DNA of 28,337 nt from Lactifluus volemus (Eukaryota; Basidiomycota; Agaricomycetes; Russulales; Russulaceae): the NCBI GenBank assembly GCA_022376515.1, contig WTXI01000413.1, positions 1 through 28,337 on the forward strand, written 5' to 3'. Below, in pieces: positions 18,721 to 28,337 of the stretch (position 1 is the first letter of the stretch; every line of letters starts with the position of its first letter). The notes beneath the pieces were generated by a model, which saw nothing but the letters and a program-made list of their open reading frames with translations, searched no databases and was not told where the DNA came from. The position numbers and the translations under genes were made by a program.

Positions 18721-21544
18721 TCATACTTTGGCAATCAACCTGCGCGTTTCCTGTGGAGTGAATCGTAGGATGGTGGACAACACGCGAACTAGATTCGGCT
18801 TCATGAAAATTATCAAGACGGGTCATATAACAAAAACACAGCCGAAAGAGGACGTACCCTCATCTCCTTGTGTTCGAGAAATTGAAGAATGACGTTTCTT
18901 AAATATTCGAGATTTATGTCCTCATCGCTGCTAGCCGTGACGGGTGACTCTGGTCGTGAAGTACTGGCTGGTTGAGAAGGTGCTGACGTAGGGGAGAGAT
19001 TAACGTCCGAGGTATTAGGGGAGCTCCAGTAGCCTACGCCAGGACCTCGCTGACGATCTAACAATGCAGCTGAGGATTGTACTTTACGCAGTTCCTCGCG
19101 CAGTGTCTGTCGTGTCTTACATAAGTGATGTATTCGATAGCTAAGAAATAGTATCTTGCCTTGTTATGTGTCCTGGCTTGAAGTTCCTTGACTTTCGTCT
19201 CCTCTAGCTGTTGATCCAAGGCTGAGATCTTTTTGACTTGCTCGAAAAGCTGCTGCCTTATAGCCTCCTACAAGTTCCAGTGTTTGAGCAGTGTGATCTG
19301 GATGAAAACAGGTATACCAACCTCGTCGTGAGTCAAGCGCTCAATTTGTCGTCCAAGTTGAGAGACGTCAAAATCATGCGCGCGCGCTGCCAATTGAAGC
19401 CTTTCCACCTCTGCTTGCAGTTCCCGTGTGCGATCGTCGTCGTCCTGCCGGCTTTGGGAAGCCGTATCGACCATGGCCTTCCATCGCTGGGCTTCTTGCA
19501 CTTTGGCTTCGACTTTTCGTGTCCATTCAAGCTCCACTTCCACCCGCTCAGCTTCCATAGCCGCAAGCTTCTGCCTCAAAACAGATAGTTTGGTTTCGTG
19601 CCTAGACTCTGCCGTAGCGAGGAGCTTCGCCACTTCTTCGGGGGATATAGAAGGATCCGAGTCACCAACCCGCTGTTCCTCGCGGGCGTCGCTCAATTCT
19701 TCGTTGAGAAGGGCAATGCGGTCATCCTTCTCTCGAACTTGATATTGAAGCTCGGTGTTCTGGCTCTGGAGAACTTCAAGCAAGGACTGTGCAGATTCGA
19801 CTTCGGCTTGTCGCATCTGAAGTTGGTCGAACAAACTGTCCTTTTCTGCAGATAATGACTGGATGGATCGCTCGAGGCGACCAATTTGGGCATCTTTTAG
19901 GCCTATAGCCTGCTCTTGGCTTGACTGAATCGCTTGTTAGCATGAAAAGTATAGTCATGGACAAAACACAAACTTTGGCCGCAACGGTTTCAAGCTCGAA
20001 CTGGCTTCGCAGAGCAGAAAGTTCCCTCTCACTCCGCTGTCTGGACGCCGTTAAATCCTTCTCAAATTGAGCCCTAAGATCGGCAAGAGATACTTCCTTC
20101 TCAACCTTGAGCCTGTTAAGCTCGCCTTGTAGTTTTTCGCGGTCAAGTTGTTCTTTGTCGTGCTCTATTCGTTGTCTATCCTTCAGAGAGGCCAACTCTT
20201 TGACAGCATCCTCGCGCTCTTTCTCAGCTTTCACCAACTTTTGCCGGACAGTCTTCAGTAGGCTTACAGCCTTGCTGCGCTTTTCTTCTTCGTCTTTCGC
20301 GAGGCCGCCAAGTCTTTCAGCTTCAGTGCGCAGCTGGTCCATTTCACTCTTCTGCTTCACGACGTCTGCCTCTAGCCGAGAATTGGAGCTCCGAGTCGCT
20401 TTCAAAAGGGCTTCATTCTGTTGTACTTGATTACGCAGCTGGTCCACAAGTTCAATCTGAGACCTAGACTCAAGGCGGTGAGTTTCGCGTAATTCCTCGA
20501 TCCGATCATCTTGGCCTATTTGGGCTTCAGCAACATGATAGCAAAGAGGAAAGGCCGTCCATACGGGTAAGTTTTCCTGTCAAACGCGTGATTTCATCCT
20601 GCAATGTCTGGTTCACGTGAGCTAAATAAATTGTGATACTAGCGTGTATAGTGTCACCTCGGCTTTGATCTGAGAATTCTGTAGATAGTCGCGCAATCCT
20701 TGAGCGTCTTGAGAGCCTTGAGCAGGTGTCAATTCTTGGAAACTTTATCTGCAGCCAATTTCTCGGCTTGCAACCTCGCGAATGATGCAGAAACATCTAG
20801 TCGGAATGAGGGACGGGTGGAGAAAAAGGAATAGTGACGACTCACCAACAAACCGCTGTTCCATCACCCTTAAACGTTCTTGAAGAGCTTCGACATTGGT
20901 GGAAGAATGCTCAGATTGAGATTCCTCGACGGGAATAGGCCTACATCCGATTCGTGTCGTTCTGTCTCCACGGCAGGAACGGTGTCCACCGAGTCACGAG
21001 GAGCCTCGGAATGACGGTCTGAGGGACCGCGTCGTTCACTTCAGCGCCTTCCTCTGAAGCCGCGGACCTGAGGTCCAACACTTGTGGTGATATCGGAATG
21101 TCCGCTGCGGGGGAGTTTTGCAAAAAATGTTGGTTAACAAGCTCCAGCCCAATATCGACAGTAGAATCGGGCTCTGCGGAGACCGAATTATCTGAACCAT
21201 CAGGGAGGATTGTAGATAACGGATGAGGCGGAGGGAGAGAGGTGTCCAAAGAATGGTCATGGCCAGGTCATTCGGGGGAGGGGATATAGGTAACGGTATG
21301 GATGTTGGTGACATGGATGGTCGGACACAAACTGAGGAGCAGGGGAAACACGGGACGAAGCGGTCGGCGTACTGGGATTGGACTCGTCGCCAATGGTGAA
21401 GGTTGCACGGAGCCTATCCTCGAGCTTAGCTTTGAGAGGTCGTTCTGTTAACGGCCTTGAAGATGGGCGGGTGGGTGGAGGAGAGTTCTGTGATACGCGG
21501 GGCTGGGCAAGACCTTCGACGGCATTTCTGAATTGCGAAAACAT
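18721..21544 (-). CDS. IMH1: GRIP-domain golgin (Imh1/golgin-97-like), N-terminal frame broken
   Basis: Seen: eight exons (20846-21544, 20658-20796, 20565-20607, 19974-20515, 19322-19924, 19160-19267, 18858-19115, 18721-18798). The product is about 824 residues if missing bases are allowed for. It starts MFSQFRNAVEGLAQ, has a Ser/Pro-rich head, about 450 residues of coiled coil, a Ser/Pro linker, and a C-terminal GRIP domain (INLEYLRNVILQFLEHKEMR ... LVRVLSTILRFTPQETRRLIAKV). The domain includes the conserved Tyr that contacts Arl1. Known: such golgins are recruited to the trans-Golgi by Arl1-GTP and tether vesicles. The frame fails five times, near 21317, 21258, 21014, 20939 and 20737, each needing one extra base. 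Exon lengths (699 and 139) fit splice phase only with four and one bases added. The last 1.6 kb of coding sequence is intact. One intron (19116-19159) uses a GC donor. Confidence 0.85.
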
Positions 21545-21610
21545 TTGTTGGCGGGGTAAAGGTACTCTACTCTACTTTGAGACGGAGGACAAAGGTGAAT
21601 TATGTAATCG

Positions 21611-22667
21611 TCAACCCGACTCGACTTCCGATCGACATCCTTCCCTTTACCATTCGTCAAAACAGGTCCAAGTGATTCCAGATTGGTGGATGAACCCGAC
21701 AACTGCCACGAGGGAATCGACGGTCGTGGTGGGATTGTAGGTAAAGGTGGGCGGGTGTGGATGTACCTGGTGTACGACTTAACAATAACGTCTTGAGAGA
21801 TTTGAGATCCTGTTGCAGCTCTCCTAATGACTGTGTCTGAGCTTCCTTGTTCTTTTCAATCATCTGGACAGTGACCGTCTCAACACGAGGCCAAAAAAAT
21901 GAGATAAAGTATCACCTTTGGAATCATCTCTCTGATGTTGTTCACCTCTTCTCTTATCTCACGCATCTCATCCCGCGCTCTTGCTTCCCCTTCTCTCATT
22001 TGTTGCACTGCCCCCTCAACATCCGCGGTAGCTTTGTCAACCTTTTCTTGCTGACTTTCGACGGCGGTTTTGATGGCCGACGTTTCAGCAGAGATCTCCT
22101 TGAGAAGCGCTTCCGCGGCATCGAACTGAGCAGTTAACGCATCCCGGTCTTCCTGATAAGCAGTGGAGGATGGTGGTTGAAGATGGGGGAACAAGTACTT
22201 CTGATCACGTGGATGATATCAGTGTTGAGAGAGATTTCGTCGGAAAACACGTACTCTTGCAAGAACGATTGCACCGTAAGCTAAAGAGCCGGAGACCACA
22301 GCGGTGATCTATCATGGTATCATGAGTTTTTCAAGGAAACAGTGACGCGTCTGTAGCTCTCACAAAGTAGTCCCGCCAGTCCCATGGAGGATGCTGCTGA
22401 GGAATGTAGGGGAGAGGACCATACACGGGACCAAACGATGGCTGAAGGTGGGATGAATGTAGGCCAGAGTTATTGGCTTGTCTCATAGCATCCTCAATCT
22501 CAGGTCCGGTGAGACCTTTGGCCTCAAGAAATTGGACGCGTTGGGCCAATGAGGAAAGTTGGGTCTACACAAAATGTTGAGATGGTTCCAATGAGGGATG
22601 ATGAAAAGACCTTGGGATCTGTAAGGAATGAGACGGCATTTCTTATGAGCTCTTGTCTATCTGACAT
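21611..22667 (-). CDS. PEX14: Peroxisomal membrane docking protein Pex14, C-terminal frame broken
   Basis: Seen: exons 22611-22667, 22364-22564, 22255-22308, 21916-22200 and about 21611-21863. The N-terminal domain is intact: MSDRQELIRNAVSFLTDPK, then TQLSSLAQRVQFLEAKGLTG and PEIEDAMRQA. It is followed by WDWRDYF, a hydrophobic segment (ITAVVSGSLAYGAIVLA), and a coiled coil of about 110 residues. Known: Pex14 binds the Pex5/Pex7 import receptors at the peroxisome membrane with Pex13; the N-terminal helices bind WxxxF motifs. The tail (PTIPPRPSIPSWQLSGSSTN, then TNGKGKDVD) is in another frame than the coiled coil; one base is missing near 21750. Without a second missing base near 21634 the frame would run on to 21448, into the golgin gene, so I place the likely stop at 21611 (inference). 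Confidence 0.9.
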
Positions 22668-22728
22668 GACAGTGTAAGGTAAGGTAACCCTAACCAGTTT
22701 TTGCTCTCGTTCCTCTCACTTTCTGTTC
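22668..22728. promoter_or_regulatory. 61-bp divergent spacer between PEX14 and EF-Tu
   Basis: Only 61 bases separate the two divergent start codons. They include a short AGGTAAGGTAACCCTAACC stretch. Both transcripts must start here or within the neighbouring gene's first exon. Confidence 0.55.
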
Positions 22729-24766
22729 ATGTTGCGCATACAACTGGCTTCGTTCAAGGCCGGTGCTCGTAGACCTCGTACTTCTATCCCTCTTTTTCTC
22801 ATCCGTCCATTTCACTTACAGCTTTTTCACAACAGTCTGCTCACGCTCCTTCTCTCTTTCACACCAGCTTGTTCCCCATCCCCGTTCTCTCTTCGTCTCT
22901 CCCCTTCCCTCCAGACCCCGGGTTTTCTTTGGTGCGTGCTCTCTTGTGGCCTTGGACCCCTGCTAAAAATCTGGGCAGTTCCATCAAGAGGGTATGCTGA
23001 GGCATCCAATGTCAAATTCTCTCGTGCAAAACCTCACATGAACATAGGAACCATAGGTAATTATCCTTTCTCACCTTTTTACCGCCACCGACCCCCTCGC
23101 AAAACCTAAGGTCATGTCGACCATGGCAAGACGACCCTGACAGCTGCCATCACCAAGGTTCTTTCCACTCGGGGTGGTGCCAAATTTACAAACTATGCAG
23201 AGATTGACAAGGCCCCGAAGAGAAGGCACGAGGTATCACGATCAACTCTGCTCATGTCGAATATGAAACCGACTCTCGTCACTATGGTCATATTGACTGC
23301 CCCGGCCATGCGGATTGCAAGTCTACTTTCGTTTTTCATATTTCCTAAACCAGTTCTAAATACACGTCAACTAGACATAAAGAATATGATCACCGGCGCA
23401 GCGCAAATGGATGGTGCCATTATAGTCGTATCAGCCACAGATGGACAGATGCCCCAGACACGTGAACATTTACTCCTTGCGCGTCAAGTCGGCATCAAAC
23501 GACTGGTTGTCTTCATTAACAAAGTGGACCAAATATCTGATCGGAGATGTTGGAACTCGTAGATATGGAGATGCGAGACCTCCTCTCGACGTATAATTTC
23601 GACGGCGACAACACACCCATTGTCATGGGTTCTGCTCTAGCTGCACTTGAAGGTCGTGACCATGAATTCGGTGAACAGAAAATCATCGAGTTGATCAAAG
23701 CTTGCGATGAGTGGTTGGAGCTACCAGCTCGTGAGTATTCCTAGCTCCAAAGCACGCAGTACCGTTTCATCTGGTGCAGGTGATTGGAGAAGCCTTTCCT
23801 CATGCCAGTCGAAGGCAAGTTTTCCATAGTGCACCTCCCGACTGTTCTCACCGAGGTCTCTAGACTCTTTTCAATCTCTGGTCGCGGTACTGTTGCTACT
23901 GGTCGCGTTGAGCGTGGATCGCTACTAAAGGTGTTGAGTCGAGGTCGTCGGCCTCGGAGCGCACTTCAAAACTACGCTGACCGGTATTGGTGAGGAAAAT
24001 CATATAGTAGTTGCCGAATTATAAGCTGATCGTGATTAGAGATGTTTCACAAGGAGTTGGATCGGGTGTGTACGCGTCGACTCTCATAATTCATACTAAA
24101 TATGCACTGCAGGGTGAGGCTGTGACAACATGGGGGCACTTCTTCGCGGTGTCAAACGTGAACAAATGAACGTGGGCAGGTCATCATTGCTCCAGGTTCC
24201 ATGAAGCCCATTACGAAGTTCCAAGCCCAAATTTATTGAGTATTGACATCGTGAGCTCGTCTGTACATCTGAACTTATGACCTTACAGGTTTAACAAAAG
24301 ATGAAGGCATGCTTTGTGTTTGTTTATGTTGAACAGCCTTGCTCATAGCCGGATTGTATAAAGGTGGCCGTTCAGTCCTTTTGTGAGCAACTACGGCCAC
24401 AATTATTTCTACGCACCGCCGACGTTACGGCTGCGCTGACCTGGCCTGAGGGAACCCCTGATGCCGCCGAAAAGATGGTACATCAGTTCATTATTCCCCG
24501 CCGATTTAGAGCCAAGTTTTCTAAATTTTGCACTAGGTAATGCCTGGTACAACGTCGAATGGTCTGCTCCCTCGTCCACGATGTCGCAGCTGAGGTTGTT
24601 CCCGGTGAGTAGAGCAGCTCTTCGTACGTCTAGTCTGCTTCTCACAACAATGCAGCTTCACCCTACGGGAAGCGGAAAAACTAGTAGTTCCTTGTTGAAA
24701 CCGTGTGAACATATCTGACGATCTTTCCGTAGTTGGACTGGTATCGTCACTAAAATCGTTACGTGA
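22729..24766 (+). CDS. TUF1: Mitochondrial elongation factor Tu, frame broken by about 14 missing bases
   Basis: Seen: a basic presequence ([11 protein letters not shown]), then [24 protein letters not shown] and the GTPase domain with G1 GHVDHGKT, G3 DCPGH, G4 NKVD and G5 GSAL. Domain 2 has [14 protein letters not shown], and domain 3 has [20 protein letters not shown] and GIVTKIVT before the stop at 24764-24766. Supported early exons are 22729-22762, 22822-23056, 23111-23316 and 23375-23730; a fifth starts at 23780 and at least five more follow. Each conserved block is in a different frame from the next. Breaks needing one extra base lie near 23216, 23542, 23785, 23930, 23939, 24121, 24176, 24238, 24292, 24378, 24394, 24549, 24559 and 24735. 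Known: mitochondrial EF-Tu delivers aminoacyl-tRNA to the mitoribosome and is essential for respiration. Conserved residues and splice sites argue for a working gene with a poor consensus. Intron 3 (23317-23374) has a GCAAGT donor. Confidence 0.9.
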
Positions 24767-25010
24767 AATGGGCCCATACGCTTTATGCAAACGCCGAGGT
24801 TCACTGCGTATTATTATAGACCAATCACCACTCATTCCTACCTAAAAATGCATGTCACTGTTGCGCATGTTGCTCACCCTGTAGTATACGTCTAATTAGA
24901 TCTAATGTGAGAGCCACTACGTGATGTCCAAGGTACACCAAGTCGCGTGACGCGCCAACCAATATTTAAGTCTCCGTCGCCAACTTGAACTTGAGTAGAC
25001 TCGGCCAAGT

Positions 25011-25744
25011 ATGCACTCACTGCGGTATGCCTCAAGCCTAGCCAGCGCTCTGCGTATCCAGCGTGCTTCATGCTCTGTTTCACCCCTCTCATGCGCACTA
25101 TCGTTAGTGAGTCTCTTTCCTACTTTTGATGTAAAATATTGGTTACCCTGGTGCCAGCAAAGCGATTCACAACCGACCATGAATTGATCAAGTTTGACGA
25201 CGAGAGTGGTATCGGGACCGTGTCTATCACGGATTATGCCAGAAGAGCCTCGGCGACGTCGTCTTTGTCGAGCTTCCCGAGGCAGGCGAGTCCATCAAGC
25301 AGGGCGGTGAGCAACTTTTTGGGGTTCAATCTCGTCCTGAGATATCCTCAACGTTACAAGAGTCTGTGGCGCCGTGAGAGTGTTAAAGCGGCTTCGGATA
25401 TTGTACGGACGTCCTCTTTTTTCGTGTCTTGGCTCAGTTTTTGTTGACCGCTTTTAGTTCGCCCCCGTTTCTGGCGAGGTTCTCACGATTAATGAAGAGC
25501 TGGGAGACCACCATCTCTCCTGAACAAGTCTCCCGAAGACAAAGGTACGCTTCTCCCACTTTTTTCTCTCTGCATACTCACCCGCTCACACTGCTATTAG
25601 GTTGGCTTTTCCAGCTCAAGCTGGCAGAACCCAAAGAGGTGAAGTTTATCCAATGTCTAATGGAAGTTGCGCACTGGCCTAACATGCTGATAGCTCGATG
25701 GTTTGTTGTCGGAGGATGACTACAAAACCCACTGCGAGTCGTGA
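25011..25744 (+). CDS. GCV3: Glycine cleavage system H protein, frame broken by 6 missing bases
   Basis: Seen: six exons (25011-25106, 25158-25306, 25361-25402, 25458-25544, 25601-25643, 25694-25744). The product is about 157 residues if six missing bases are allowed for. A mitochondrial presequence (MHSLRYASSLASALRIQRAS) precedes AKRFTTDHE, GIGTVSITDYA, DVVFVELPEAG, the lipoyl-lysine site ESVKAASD, PVSGEVLTINEELGD, GWLFQLKLAEPKEV and the C-terminal LLSEDDYKTHCES. Known: the H protein carries the aminomethyl group on lipoyl-Lys between the P, T and L proteins in mitochondria. Breaks fall at the first donor (25106), near 25239, 25367 and 25376, near 25511, and near 25705. The Trp of HEWIK reads as Leu here. 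Exon lengths match the splice phases only when those bases are added. Confidence 0.88.
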
Positions 25745-25933
25745 TACCGGACCAGCCTCGGGTGCGGAATATTGGCGGCGATCTTGCCTTTTTTTAATAA
25801 ATACAAAAGTTATTCACACAAAACTCTAGAGTCAATATAGACAGGATTTTAAAGATTGTCTGTAGTGTACATTCCACGACTTGATACGTGGAGTCTAGAG
25901 GGAATAGATCTCATCCAGAATGTGGAGGGGTGA

Positions 25934-26370
25934 TCACAATCGTGGTGACTCGTATTGAACCTTCTCTCCGCGTGCCTCCATTCTCGCTTTCGCCTCCTTC
26001 AATGCCCACCCCTGTATGCTAGGCTCCCGGCATCAATGATTTGCTCTTTCATGAACAAAACTGAAGTGGAGCGCACCTGGTGTCTGGCTTGTAGTATAAG
26101 AGAAGTCCCGTTAATGCGAGGGTACCGTACATCCCAATATACCATATGTTCTCCCAGTCCTCTTTCACCCGCTTTTGTCCCGGAGGTGGGGGCTATCCTG
26201 GTCGTTAGTAGACGGGAAGGAAAGCTAATGATGGTCGTCACCTTTTCTCCAAAGATATTACCACTAGGCTCATTGTAATGGGGTGCACCATGAGATGCAA
26301 AACGCTTTTGAGCCACCTGTCTTCCTGGTTGAATGCGCAATGAGCGCAGAGGAGTGGCTTTCGAAAGCAT
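25934..26370 (-). CDS. NDUFB11: Complex I subunit ESSS / NDUFB11
   Basis: Seen: three exons (26242-26370, 26077-26192, 25934-26018) with introns of 49 and 58 bp encode 109 residues with no frame break. The N-terminus is a mitochondrial presequence (MLSKATPLRSLRIQPGRQVA, then QKRFASHGAPHYNEPSG). It continues NIFGEKPPPPGQKRVKEDWENIWYIGMYG, one membrane span (TLALTGLLLYY), KPDTSIQ and a charged helix (GWALKEAKARMEARGEKVQ). Known: ESSS/NDUFB11 (NESM in Yarrowia) is a single-span accessory subunit of the membrane arm of respiratory complex I. Upstream, the reading frame stays open from this ATG back into the last exon of NAA40, without a stop. The gene is convergent with GCSH (189 bp apart). The family was named from motifs alone. 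Confidence 0.83.
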
Positions 26371-26453
26371 ATGAATGAAACAGCAGTCGGCAATTGACGG
26401 ACGGCCGAAGAGTTTGAGGATGGGCAAGGGAACAAATATGAACAAATAAATAT

Positions 26454-27412
26454 CTAGTCGTGTGACACCCTTGGACATTATCCAATAATCTACCTCTTCG
26501 TCCTCGTCCACCCATTCATCTTCTGACTCCACGTTGAAGCTTTATGTACGATATAAATCAGCCTCGCCTCTCATGTGTACTCACGGGAAATAGTACAAAC
26601 CCCATAGCCTGATAAAATAAGAATGCTGCTTGGTTCGCTGTGGAGGGACGCTTTCTGAGTACTAGGAATCGAGTATGACACGTACGTGTGGTCACCTTTG
26701 AAAACGGTAAGCATGACTTTCTGGATGTTCCATTTACGTGCGATGTCACATAGACATTGCATCAACACCTTTCCTATGCCTCCTCGTTGTACCGTTTGCG
26801 ACACCTGGAGCTCGTAGCTTAATCAATGAGTGTAGTAGACTAGCCTGAAACTTGAAGGTCCATCCGTACCAATAGAGAACGCATTCGTCATCTTCCATAT
26901 CAAACCGGAACATTGAGTAAGCTCTGATGTCTAGCTCTCCACAAAGTGGGTCTAGGTTGTCTTGGGGTTGCGGACGTCTAAGCAGGACGAAGCGAGAATC
27001 GGGATGGAAAAGCTCCTGCTTTTTCGATGTGGATCCCATCCCATGGAGGACTTTGTATACCTGGAAGAAATATTTCTGTATGAGAGGTGTTGAAATTGAA
27101 CCGTGGCCAAAGCGATAGTACATATGTCGCATATTCTGCTCGAATATGTCCCAAATGCTCTGTTGATCTATATCTGAGAGTTCACGGGGGGCTGCAACCT
27201 GAACAGAGTAACTATTTCAAAACTGACAAGTATGTTGCTGTCGTGTGATTTCCATGAGGATACGTACCTGGCGCCCTTGATTTCAAAAAGTTCGGCAAGG
27301 ACAGAGGAAAGTTGATTTGTAGTGGCCTGAATTTATGGTGAGGTTTTTCATGACAAGAGCGATTTTGTGAAGCGTGCTCAACCTTGTTTGCTCTCCTGAT
27401 GTGGCGGGACAT
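26454..27412 (-). CDS. NAA40: N-alpha-acetyltransferase 40 (NatD), one frame break, stop unclear
   Basis: Seen: seven exons (27383-27412, 27268-27326, 27122-27211, 26870-27060, 26696-26817, 26601-26637, and from 26539 down). It reads MSRHIRRANK, then YSVQVAAPRELSDIDQQSIW, NMRHMYTKSSMGWDPHRK, QELFHPDSRFVLL, the GNAT core (MFRFDMEDDECVLYCYELQV, VQRGGIGKVLMQCL acetyl-CoA loop, KVMLTVFKANQAAFLFYQAMGF) and an acidic tail (EDEWVDEDEEVDYWIMSK). Known: NAA40 acetylates the N-terminus of histones H4 and H2A. Exon 4 is one base short for its phases; the gap falls at the run of five T at 27020-27024. The last exon has no stop: it stays open into NDUFB11. The end given is a nearby stop (26454-26456) in another frame and is only a guess. 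An in-frame upstream Met (near 27474) is possible but the conserved MSRHIRRAN start is preferred. Confidence 0.85.
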
Positions 27413-27565
27413 TTCAGATGTCGACTCCGATGCGGTCACGGTGGCACAAAGCGTAAGCGAATCTGCGCGCGCCATTCGCGGAGCGCTTTCCGCGCTCGCC
27501 CTTTGAAGACTAGCCCCACTTAGAGCAAAAGTTAAATTCAGAACCCCCGATCTTTTCACAAAACG
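27413..27565. promoter_or_regulatory. Shared 153-bp divergent promoter (NAA40 / RIO2)
   Basis: Sequence between the two divergent start codons. GC-rich in the middle (several GCGC and CGCGCG steps) and without a clear TATA box, as expected for housekeeping genes. Confidence 0.5.

Positions 27566-28337
<772 letters not shown>

Noticed and set aside
20622..20657. 36-bp intron in the golgin gene
   Set aside because: It would leave the next exon out of frame. The acceptor at 20608 gives a 50-bp intron and a continuous coiled coil.
22729..24766. Calling EF-Tu a pseudogene
   Set aside because: All the damage is of one kind (a missing base) and neighbouring unrelated genes show the same. Functional motifs and splice sites are intact, so sequence error is more likely.

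Overview
The window looks like nuclear DNA of a mushroom-forming basidiomycete (Agaricomycetes). Nearly every gene is cut by many introns of about 45-67 bp with GT..AG ends (a few GC..AG). The products are eukaryotic and mostly mitochondrial, Golgi, peroxisomal or nuclear housekeeping proteins. Gene models were built by hand: splice sites, phases and conserved motifs were read from the sequence, and no database search was run.

Layout. 1-254 (+) is the 3' end of mitochondrial acyl carrier protein. 1031-2479 is an apparent non-autonomous DNA transposon with 14-bp perfect terminal inverted repeats, AT-rich arms full of TTAAGC/GCTTA motifs and a polypyrimidine minisatellite core. 2480-4148 holds nothing I can identify. 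4149-4566 (-) and 7691-8112 (+) are two diverged copies of an unnamed ~118-residue protein family. They flank a head-to-head pair: a four-span membrane protein (5429-6396, -) and an NPC2/ML-domain lipid-transfer protein (6536-7297, +). 8387-11934 (+) is Mediator subunit 5. 12665-14541 (-) is a Zrc1/Cot1-type zinc transporter, head-to-head with eIF3h (14654-16029, +). 17315-18316 (+) is a secreted double-psi beta-barrel protein with a repetitive Ser/Pro linker. 18721-21544 (-) is a GRIP-domain golgin and 21611-22667 (-) is PEX14, the latter head-to-head with mitochondrial EF-Tu (22729-24766, +). 25011-25744 (+) is glycine cleavage H protein. 25934-26370 (-) is the complex I ESSS/NDUFB11 subunit, lying directly behind the histone N-terminal acetyltransferase NAA40 (26454-27412, -). 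The 5' part of RIO2 kinase (27566 to the window end, +) is head-to-head with NAA40.

Functionally this is a gene-dense housekeeping stretch. Four products are mitochondrial (ACP, EF-Tu, GCSH, NDUFB11), and ACP and NDUFB11 are both tied to respiratory complex I. Four head-to-head pairs share promoters of only 61-153 bp.

The most striking structural feature is a block from about 20.7 to 27.0 kb. There the reading frames of the golgin N-terminus, PEX14, EF-Tu, GCSH and NAA40 are broken about 28 times, always by one missing base and mostly beside short homopolymers, while the protein sequence on both sides of each break stays conserved. Genes outside the block (MED5, ZRC1, eIF3h, NPC2, the golgin C-terminus, RIO2) show no breaks. 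This points to consensus error in a poorly polished segment rather than to pseudogenes. The best candidates for new biology are the unnamed paralogue pair, the transposon-like element, and the missing stop codon between NAA40 and NDUFB11.
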